Below, piece by piece: positions 53,805 to 64,000 of a stretch of DNA of 64,000 bases (its first letter is position 1; every line of letters begins with the position of its first letter). The stretch lies in the NCBI GenBank assembly GCA_963971225.1, contig OZ020267.1:155859920-155923919 (forward strand). The letters are read 5' to 3'. The position numbers and the translations under genes were made by a program. The stretch comes from Melieria omissa. Taxonomy: Eukaryota > Arthropoda > Insecta > Diptera > Ulidiidae. The notes beneath the pieces are model-generated. The model did not search any database and had not been told where the DNA came from. It saw only the letters and a list, made by a program, of their open reading frames with translations.

Positions 53805-54711
53805 TTTTCGCTATCTCAAAGGATACAGGATAAAGTATATAGTTGTGGAAAAGTGATATCGACCACATGATACATATGCATACATAACCAATGAAATGCT
53901 TGTGGAAACTAAATGCGCATGGTCACCATAATCAAAATGGTGTAAAAATTAAGCTAGTGTTACCACCTTTCACTAATGGGGTAAATACCAAAAATATCCC
54001 ACCGGAAACATGACATAAATAAATGGCCAAGGTTGGCATCCACAATATGGTGATTAGTTAAAAATTGTTAAAAATTGATCGGAATTATGGCTGTTAAATC
54101 TTGACGGATAATCGGATTTTAATAAATTATATCTTATTATTTAGCTAGTCTCTTAAGCTTACCATAATGGTATCAATCATCCTGCTATCCCTTGAGATGC
54201 GAAAGCAAATCGATATGGAACGGTGACTTTGACCAAATTGCAACTTGTGCGCAACCACTAAAATGCTTATCAACACCAAATGCATAAGTGCATATTAATA
54301 ATTGACCACTTAAAATTTAGCTAGAGTCTTAAGCTTTATATATTGGTCCCTAACTTTTCATTATCCTTCAGGAATAATGAGCATATCGATGCGCAAGGAT
54401 AACATTGAAAAACTGCCTATTACAAAATACCGACTCACCACTAAAATGCTTACAGAATCCAAACGCGTATGGTTACCTTAATAAAAAACCCCTTAAAATT
54501 TAGCTAGAGATTGCAGCTTTATCAAATGATATCAATAATTCGATTACTATTATACAATCATGAACATATCGATGCGCAAGAGTGACATTAAATGGCGGCC
54601 TACTGCAAAATCGATAAAATGCTTGTAAAATATGAATTTTTAGGTTTATCGAAAAAACGAATACCCTTAAAACGTAGCTGGAGTCTTCAGCTTTCATAAA
54701 CGGGGTCAATC
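53805..54711 (-). repeat. Recombinant-type unit (Z), fourth occurrence
   Basis: G at 54542 with C at 54711. It is preceded by an X unit and followed by a run of five Y units (54712-59246), the longest single-type run in the array. Confidence 0.85.
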
Positions 54712-57700
54712 TTTTCGCTATCTCAAAGGATACAGGATAAAGTATATAGTTGTGGAAAAGTGATATCGACCACATGATACATATGCATACATAACCAATG
54801 AAATGCTTGTGGAAACTAAATGCGCATGGTCACCATAATCAAAATGGTGTAAAAATTAAGCTAGTGTTACCACCTTTCACTAATGGGGTAAATACCAAAA
54901 ATATCCCACCGGAAACATGACATAAATAAATGGCCAAGGTTGGCATCCACAATATGGTGATTAGTTAAAAATTGTTAAAAATTGATCGGAATTATGGCTG
55001 TTAAATCTTGACGGATAATCGGATTTTAATAAATTATATCTTATTATTTAGCTAGTCTCTTAAGCTTACCATAATGGTATCAATCATCCTGCTATCCCTT
55101 GAGATGCGAAAGCAAATCGATATGGAACGGTGACTTTGACCAAATTGCAACTTGTGCGCAACCACTAAAATGCTTATCAACACCAAATGCATAAGTGCAT
55201 ATTAATAATTGACCACTTAAAATTTAGCTAGAGTCTTAAGCTTTATATATTGGTCCCTAACTTTTCATTATCCTTCAGGAATAATGAGCATATCGATGCG
55301 CAAGGATAACATTGAAAAACTGCCTATTACAAAATACCGACTCACCACTAAAATGCTTACAGAATCCAAACGCGTATGGTTACCTTAATAAAAAACCCCT
55401 TAAAATTTAGCTAGAGATTGCAGCTTTATCAAATGATATCAATAATTCGATTACTATTATACAATCATGAACATATCGATGCGCAAGAGTGACATTAAAT
55501 GGCGGCCTACTGCAAAATCGATAAAATGCTTGTAAAATATGAATTTTTAGGTTTATCGAAAAAACGAATACCCTTAAAACGTAGCTGGAGTCTTCAGCTT
55601 TCATAAACGGGGTCAATATTTTCGCTATCTCAAAGGATACAGGATAAAGTATATAGTTGTGGAAAAGTGATATCGACCACATGATACATATGCATACATA
55701 ACCAATGAAATGCTTGTGGAAACTAAATGCGCATGGTCACCATAATCAAAATGGTGTAAAAATTAAGCTAGTGTTACCACCTTTCACTAATGGGGTAAAT
55801 ACCAAAAATATCCCACCGGAAACATGACATAAATAAATGGCCAAGGTTGGCATCCACAATATGGTGATTAGTTAAAAATTGTTAAAAATTGATCGGAATT
55901 ATGGCTGTTAAATCTTGACGGATAATCGGATTTTAATAAATTATATCTTATTATTTAGCTAGTCTCTTAAGCTTACCATAATGGTATCAATCATCCTGCT
56001 ATCCCTTGAGATGCGAAAGCAAATCGATATGGAACGGTGACTTTGACCAAATTGCAACTTGTGCGCAACCACTAAAATGCTTATCAACACCAAATGCATA
56101 AGTGCATATTAATAATTGACCACTTAAAATTTAGCTAGAGTCTTAAGCTTTATATATTGGTCCCTAACTTTTCATTATCCTTCAGGAATAATGAGCATAT
56201 CGATGCGCAAGGATAACATTGAAAAACTGCCTATTACAAAATACCGACTCACCACTAAAATGCTTACAGAATCCAAACGCGTATGGTTACCTTAATAAAA
56301 AACCCCTTAAAATTTAGCTAGAGATTGCAGCTTTATCAAATGATATCAATAATTCGATTACTATTATACAATCATGAACATATCGATGCGCAAGAGTGAC
56401 ATTAAATGGCGGCCTACTGCAAAATCGATAAAATGCTTGTAAAATATGAATTTTTAGGTTTATCGAAAAAACGAATACCCTTAAAACGTAGCTGGAGTCT
56501 TCAGCTTTCATAAACGGGGTCAATATTTTCGCTATCTCAAAGGATACAGGATAAAGTATATAGTTGTGGAAAAGTGATATCGACCACATGATACATATGC
56601 ATACATAACCAATGAAATGCTTGTGGAAACTAAATGCGCATGGTCACCATAATCAAAATGGTGTAAAAATTAAGCTAGTGTTACCACCTTTCACTAATGG
56701 GGTAAATACCAAAAATATCCCACCGGAAACATGACATAAATAAATGGCCAAGGTTGGCATCCACAATATGGTGATTAGTTAAAAATTGTTAAAAATTGAT
56801 CGGAATTATGGCTGTTAAATCTTGACGGATAATCGGATTTTAATAAATTATATCTTATTATTTAGCTAGTCTCTTAAGCTTACCATAATGGTATCAATCA
56901 TCCTGCTATCCCTTGAGATGCGAAAGCAAATCGATATGGAACGGTGACTTTGACCAAATTGCAACTTGTGCGCAACCACTAAAATGCTTATCAACACCAA
57001 ATGCATAAGTGCATATTAATAATTGACCACTTAAAATTTAGCTAGAGTCTTAAGCTTTATATATTGGTCCCTAACTTTTCATTATCCTTCAGGAATAATG
57101 AGCATATCGATGCGCAAGGATAACATTGAAAAACTGCCTATTACAAAATACCGACTCACCACTAAAATGCTTACAGAATCCAAACGCGTATGGTTACCTT
57201 AATAAAAAACCCCTTAAAATTTAGCTAGAGATTGCAGCTTTATCAAATGATATCAATAATTCGATTACTATTATACAATCATGAACATATCGATGCGCAA
57301 GAGTGACATTAAATGGCGGCCTACTGCAAAATCGATAAAATGCTTGTAAAATATGAATTTTTAGGTTTATCGAAAAAACGAATACCCTTAAAACGTAGCT
57401 GGAGTCTTCAGCTTTCATAAACGGGGTCAATATTTTCGCTATCTCAAAGGATACAGGATAAAGTATATAGTTGTGGAAAAGTGATATCGACCACATGATA
57501 CATATGCATACATAACCAATGAAATGCTTGTGGAAACTAAATGCGCATGGTCACCATAATCAAAATGGTGTAAAAATTAAGCTAGTGTTACCACCTTTCA
57601 CTAATGGGGTAAATACCAAAAATATCCCACCGGAAACATGACATAAATAAATGGCCAAGGTTGGCATCCACAATATGGTGATTAGTTAAAAATTGTTAAA

Positions 57701-60700
57701 AATTGATCGGAATTATGGCTGTTAAATCTTGACGGATAATCGGATTTTAATAAATTATATCTTATTATTTAGCTAGTCTCTTAAGCTTACCATAATGGTA
57801 TCAATCATCCTGCTATCCCTTGAGATGCGAAAGCAAATCGATATGGAACGGTGACTTTGACCAAATTGCAACTTGTGCGCAACCACTAAAATGCTTATCA
57901 ACACCAAATGCATAAGTGCATATTAATAATTGACCACTTAAAATTTAGCTAGAGTCTTAAGCTTTATATATTGGTCCCTAACTTTTCATTATCCTTCAGG
58001 AATAATGAGCATATCGATGCGCAAGGATAACATTGAAAAACTGCCTATTACAAAATACCGACTCACCACTAAAATGCTTACAGAATCCAAACGCGTATGG
58101 TTACCTTAATAAAAAACCCCTTAAAATTTAGCTAGAGATTGCAGCTTTATCAAATGATATCAATAATTCGATTACTATTATACAATCATGAACATATCGA
58201 TGCGCAAGAGTGACATTAAATGGCGGCCTACTGCAAAATCGATAAAATGCTTGTAAAATATGAATTTTTAGGTTTATCGAAAAAACGAATACCCTTAAAA
58301 CGTAGCTGGAGTCTTCAGCTTTCATAAACGGGGTCAATATTTTCGCTATCTCAAAGGATACAGGATAAAGTATATAGTTGTGGAAAAGTGATATCGACCA
58401 CATGATACATATGCATACATAACCAATGAAATGCTTGTGGAAACTAAATGCGCATGGTCACCATAATCAAAATGGTGTAAAAATTAAGCTAGTGTTACCA
58501 CCTTTCACTAATGGGGTAAATACCAAAAATATCCCACCGGAAACATGACATAAATAAATGGCCAAGGTTGGCATCCACAATATGGTGATTAGTTAAAAAT
58601 TGTTAAAAATTGATCGGAATTATGGCTGTTAAATCTTGACGGATAATCGGATTTTAATAAATTATATCTTATTATTTAGCTAGTCTCTTAAGCTTACCAT
58701 AATGGTATCAATCATCCTGCTATCCCTTGAGATGCGAAAGCAAATCGATATGGAACGGTGACTTTGACCAAATTGCAACTTGTGCGCAACCACTAAAATG
58801 CTTATCAACACCAAATGCATAAGTGCATATTAATAATTGACCACTTAAAATTTAGCTAGAGTCTTAAGCTTTATATATTGGTCCCTAACTTTTCATTATC
58901 CTTCAGGAATAATGAGCATATCGATGCGCAAGGATAACATTGAAAAACTGCCTATTACAAAATACCGACTCACCACTAAAATGCTTACAGAATCCAAACG
59001 CGTATGGTTACCTTAATAAAAAACCCCTTAAAATTTAGCTAGAGATTGCAGCTTTATCAAATGATATCAATAATTCGATTACTATTATACAATCATGAAC
59101 ATATCGATGCGCAAGAGTGACATTAAATGGCGGCCTACTGCAAAATCGATAAAATGCTTGTAAAATATGAATTTTTAGGTTTATCGAAAAAACGAATACC
59201 CTTAAAACGTAGCTGGAGTCTTCAGCTTTCATAAACGGGGTCAATATTTTCGCTATCTCAAAGGATACAGGATAAAGTATATAGTTGTGGAAAAGTGATA
59301 TCGACCACATGATACATATGCATACATAACCAATGAAATGCTTGTGGAAACTAAATGCGCATGGTCACCATAATCAAAATGGTGTAAAAATTAAGCTAGT
59401 GTTACCACCTTTCACTAATGGGGTAAATACCAAAAATATCCCACCGGAAACATGACATAAATAAATGGCCAAGGTTGGCATCCACAATATGGTGATTAGT
59501 TAAAAATTGTTAAAAATTGATCGGAATTATGGCTGTTAAATCTTGACGGATAATCGGATTTTAATAAATTATATCTTATTATTTAGCTAGTCTCTTAAGC
59601 TTACCATAATGGTATCAATCATCCTGCTATCCCTTGAGATGCGAAAGCAAATCGATATGGAACGGTGACTTTGACCAAATTGCAACTTGTGCGCAACCAC
59701 TAAAATGCTTATCAACACCAAATGCATAAGTGCATATTAATAATTGACCACTTAAAATTTAGCTAGAGTCTTAAGCTTTATATATTGGTCCCTAACTTTT
59801 CATTATCCTTCAGGAATAATGAGCATATCGATGCGCAAGGATAACATTGAAAAACTGCCTATTACAAAATACCGACTCACCACTAAAATGCTTACAGAAT
59901 CCAAACGCGTATGGTTACCTTAATAAAAAACCCCTTAAAATTTAGCTAGAGATTGCAGCTTTATCAAATGATATCAATAATTCTATTACTATTATACAAT
60001 CATGAACATATCGATGCGCAAGAGTGACATTAAATGGCGGCCTACTGCAAAATCGATAAAATGCTTGTAAAATATGAATTTTTAGGTTTATCGAAAAAAC
60101 GAATACCCTTAAAACGTAGCTGGAGTCTTCAGCTTTCATAAACGGGGTCAATCTTTTCGCTATCTCAAAGGATACAGGATAAAGTATATAGTTGTGGAAA
60201 AGTGATATCGACCACATGATACATATGCATACATAACCAATGAAATGCTTGTGGAAACTAAATGCGCATGGTCACCATAATCAAAATGGTGTAAAAATTA
60301 AGCTAGTGTTACCACCTTTCACTAATGGGGTAAATACCAAAAATATCCCACCGGAAACATGACATAAATAAATGGCCAAGGTTGGCATCCACAATATGGT
60401 GATTAGTTAAAAATTGTTAAAAATTGATCGGAATTATGGCTGTTAAATCTTGACGGATAATCGGATTTTAATAAATTATATCTTATTATTTAGCTAGTCT
60501 CTTAAGCTTACCATAATGGTATCAATCATCCTGCTATCCCTTGAGATGCGAAAGCAAATCGATATGGAACGGTGACTTTGACCAAATTGCAACTTGTGCG
60601 CAACCACTAAAATGCTTATCAACACCAAATGCATAAGTGCATATTAATAATTGACCACTTAAAATTTAGCTAGAGTCTTAAGCTTTATATATTGGTCCCT

Positions 60701-63700
60701 AACTTTTCATTATCCTTCAGGAATAATGAGCATATCGATGCGCAAGGATAACATTGAAAAACTGCCTATTACAAAATACCGACTCACCACTAAAATGCTT
60801 ACAGAATCCAAACGCGTATGGTTACCTTAATAAAAAACCCCTTAAAATTTAGCTAGAGATTGCAGCTTTATCAAATGATATCAATAATTCTATTACTATT
60901 ATACAATCATGAACATATCGATGCGCAAGAGTGACATTAAATGGCGGCCTACTGCAAAATCGATAAAATGCTTGTAAAATATGAATTTTTAGGTTTATCG
61001 AAAAAACGAATACCCTTAAAACGTAGCTGGAGTCTTCAGCTTTCATAAACGGGGTCAATCTTTTCGCTATCTCAAAGGATACAGGATAAAGTATATAGTT
61101 GTGGAAAAGTGATATCGACCACATGATACATATGCATACATAACCAATGAAATGCTTGTGGAAACTAAATGCGCATGGTCACCATAATCAAAATGGTGTA
61201 AAAATTAAGCTAGTGTTACCACCTTTCACTAATGGGGTAAATACCAAAAATATCCCACCGGAAACATGACATAAATAAATGGCCAAGGTTGGCATCCACA
61301 ATATGGTGATTAGTTAAAAATTGTTAAAAATTGATCGGAATTATGGCTGTTAAATCTTGACGGATAATCGGATTTTAATAAATTATATCTTATTATTTAG
61401 CTAGTCTCTTAAGCTTACCATAATGGTATCAATCATCCTGCTATCCCTTGAGATGCGAAAGCAAATCGATATGGAACGGTGACTTTGACCAAATTGCAAC
61501 TTGTGCGCAACCACTAAAATGCTTATCAACACCAAATGCATAAGTGCATATTAATAATTGACCACTTAAAATTTAGCTAGAGTCTTAAGCTTTATATATT
61601 GGTCCCTAACTTTTCATTATCCTTCAGGAATAATGAGCATATCGATGCGCAAGGATAACATTGAAAAACTGCCTATTACAAAATACCGACTCACCACTAA
61701 AATGCTTACAGAATCCAAACGCGTATGGTTACCTTAATAAAAAACCCCTTAAAATTTAGCTAGAGATTGCAGCTTTATCAAATGATATCAATAATTCGAT
61801 TACTATTATACAATCATGAACATATCGATGCGCAAGAGTGACATTAAATGGCGGCCTACTGCAAAATCGATAAAATGCTTGTAAAATATGAATTTTTAGG
61901 TTTATCGAAAAAACGAATACCCTTAAAACGTAGCTGGAGTCTTCAGCTTTCATAAACGGGGTCAATATTTTCGCTATCTCAAAGGATACAGGATAAAGTA
62001 TATAGTTGTGGAAAAGTGATATCGACCACATGATACATATGCATACATAACCAATGAAATGCTTGTGGAAACTAAATGCGCATGGTCACCATAATCAAAA
62101 TGGTGTAAAAATTAAGCTAGTGTTACCACCTTTCACTAATGGGGTAAATACCAAAAATATCCCACCGGAAACATGACATAAATAAATGGCCAAGGTTGGC
62201 ATCCACAATATGGTGATTAGTTAAAAATTGTTAAAAATTGATCGGAATTATGGCTGTTAAATCTTGACGGATAATCGGATTTTAATAAATTATATCTTAT
62301 TATTTAGCTAGTCTCTTAAGCTTACCATAATGGTATCAATCATCCTGCTATCCCTTGAGATGCGAAAGCAAATCGATATGGAACGGTGACTTTGACCAAA
62401 TTGCAACTTGTGCGCAACCACTAAAATGCTTATCAACACCAAATGCATAAGTGCATATTAATAATTGACCACTTAAAATTTAGCTAGAGTCTTAAGCTTT
62501 ATATATTGGTCCCTAACTTTTCATTATCCTTCAGGAATAATGAGCATATCGATGCGCAAGGATAACATTGAAAAACTGCCTATTACAAAATACCGACTCA
62601 CCACTAAAATGCTTACAGAATCCAAACGCGTATGGTTACCTTAATAAAAAACCCCTTAAAATTTAGCTAGAGATTGCAGCTTTATCAAATGATATCAATA
62701 ATTCGATTACTATTATACAATCATGAACATATCGATGCGCAAGAGTGACATTAAATGGCGGCCTACTGCAAAATCGATAAAATGCTTGTAAAATATGAAT
62801 TTTTAGGTTTATCGAAAAAACGAATACCCTTAAAACGTAGCTGGAGTCTTCAGCTTTCATAAACGGGGTCAATATTTTCGCTATCTCAAAGGATACAGGA
62901 TAAAGTATATAGTTGTGGAAAAGTGATATCGACCACATGATACATATGCATACATAACCAATGAAATGCTTGTGGAAACTAAATGCGCATGGTCACCATA
63001 ATCAAAATGGTGTAAAAATTAAGCTAGTGTTACCACCTTTCACTAATGGGGTAAATACCAAAAATATCCCACCGGAAACATGACATAAATAAATGGCCAA
63101 GGTTGGCATCCACAATATGGTGATTAGTTAAAAATTGTTAAAAATTGATCGGAATTATGGCTGTTAAATCTTGACGGATAATCGGATTTTAATAAATTAT
63201 ATCTTATTATTTAGCTAGTCTCTTAAGCTTACCATAATGGTATCAATCATCCTGCTATCCCTTGAGATGCGAAAGCAAATCGATATGGAACGGTGACTTT
63301 GACCAAATTGCAACTTGTGCGCAACCACTAAAATGCTTATCAACACCAAATGCATAAGTGCATATTAATAATTGACCACTTAAAATTTAGCTAGAGTCTT
63401 AAGCTTTATATATTGGTCCCTAACTTTTCATTATCCTTCAGGAATAATGAGCATATCGATGCGCAAGGATAACATTGAAAAACTGCCTATTACAAAATAC
63501 CGACTCACCACTAAAATGCTTACAGAATCCAAACGCGTATGGTTACCTTAATAAAAAACCCCTTAAAATTTAGCTAGAGATTGCAGCTTTATCAAATGAT
63601 ATCAATAATTCTATTACTATTATACAATCATGAACATATCGATGCGCAAGAGTGACATTAAATGGCGGCCTACTGCAAAATCGATAAAATGCTTGTAAAA

Positions 63701-63781
63701 TATGAATTTTTAGGTTTATCGAAAAAACGAATACCCTTAAAACGTAGCTGGAGTCTTCAGCTTTCATAAACGGGGTCAATC

Positions 63782-64000
63782 TTTTCGCTATCTCAAAGGA
63801 TACAGGATAAAGTATATAGTTGTGGAAAAGTGATATCGACCACATGATACATATGCATACATAACCAATGAAATGCTTGTGGAAACTAAATGCGCATGGT
63901 CACCATAATCAAAATGGTGTAAAAATTAAGCTAGTGTTACCACCTTTCACTAATGGGGTAAATACCAAAAATATCCCACCGGAAACATGACATAAATAAA
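63782..64000 (-). repeat. Right-array unit, cut by window end
   Basis: The last 219 bases follow the 907-bp consensus without visible change, so the array continues beyond the window for an unknown distance. Confidence 0.95.

Larger units (their letters stand above)
5937..64000 (-). repeat. Right satellite array, 907-bp higher-order units
   Basis: Same satellite family as the left array, on the opposite strand, with an exact 907-bp period. The same point in the unit recurs from 6640 to 63781, which is 63 periods with no net length change. The array starts with a unit truncated in subunit d (5937-6640), has 63 complete units (6641-63781) and continues out of the window. Fixed differences from the left array, on the satellite strand, are: gttgataagc (2 bp shorter), aagtggtcaa for aaggggtcaa, tttttaacaa for ttttgaacaa, gtggatgcc for gtttatgcc, cattagtg for cattggtg, and a 4-bp insertion in tatgtatgcatatg. 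Two internally variable sites are described under findings. No gene, RNA gene or mobile element interrupts the array. Confidence 0.98.

Noticed and set aside
1..64000. CRISPR array, because of the regular repeats.
   Set aside because: The whole 905/907-bp unit repeats with no unique spacers and no cas genes. The repeat length is far outside the CRISPR range.
5937..64000. Ribosomal DNA, tRNA or 5S clusters as the source of the regular spacing.
   Set aside because: No rRNA or tRNA sequence features are present in the unit on either strand. The internal five-part structure explains the unit as satellite.

Overview
The window contains no gene that I can support. It is almost entirely satellite DNA from a eukaryotic genome: two long tandem arrays of one AT-rich satellite family, facing each other across an assembly gap. 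The nuclear-satellite architecture and the fixed 200-N gap point to a chromosome-scale eukaryotic assembly. The subunit length of about 181 bp, with higher-order organisation, is typical of centromeric or heterochromatic satellites of plants and some animals. I do not recognise the family and cannot name the species.

Layout. Positions 1-5239 hold the left array on the + strand: five complete 905-bp units and a truncated sixth. Positions 5240-5541 hold a short junction, an imperfect hairpin (5259-5374) and a pyrimidine-rich tract. Positions 5542-5741 are exactly 200 N. Positions 5742-5936 hold a purine-rich stub, a perfect 126-bp palindrome (5784-5909) and the mirror-image junction. Positions 5937-64000 hold the right array on the - strand: a truncated 704-bp unit, 63 complete 907-bp units with no change in spacing over 57 kb, and a 219-bp tail running off the window.

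Each 905/907-bp unit is a higher-order repeat of five divergent subunits (174, 183, 178, 191 and 179 bp in the left array; 174, 183, 176, 191 and 183 bp in the right). The subunits are recognised by a recurring ctagcta-type box, an aagcatttta-type box and, in most, an atcgat-containing box. The two arrays are sister subfamilies: a 2-bp deletion in subunit c, a 4-bp insertion in subunit e and several fixed substitutions separate them. Within the right array two linked variable sites define three unit types. Their order along the array records unequal exchange, including what looks like a tandem duplication of an eight-unit block.

The most notable structure is at 5200-5960. Both array ends stop at nearly the same satellite position and continue into the same inverted satellite fragment, hairpin and GA/CT-rich sequence, in mirror image, with the gap at the centre. 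This is either a real large inverted repeat or two homologous array ends joined tail-to-tail during scaffolding. The exact 200-N gap makes the second reading at least as likely. A 91-codon open frame occurs in every unit, but I treat it as a by-product of sequence homogenisation, not as a gene.
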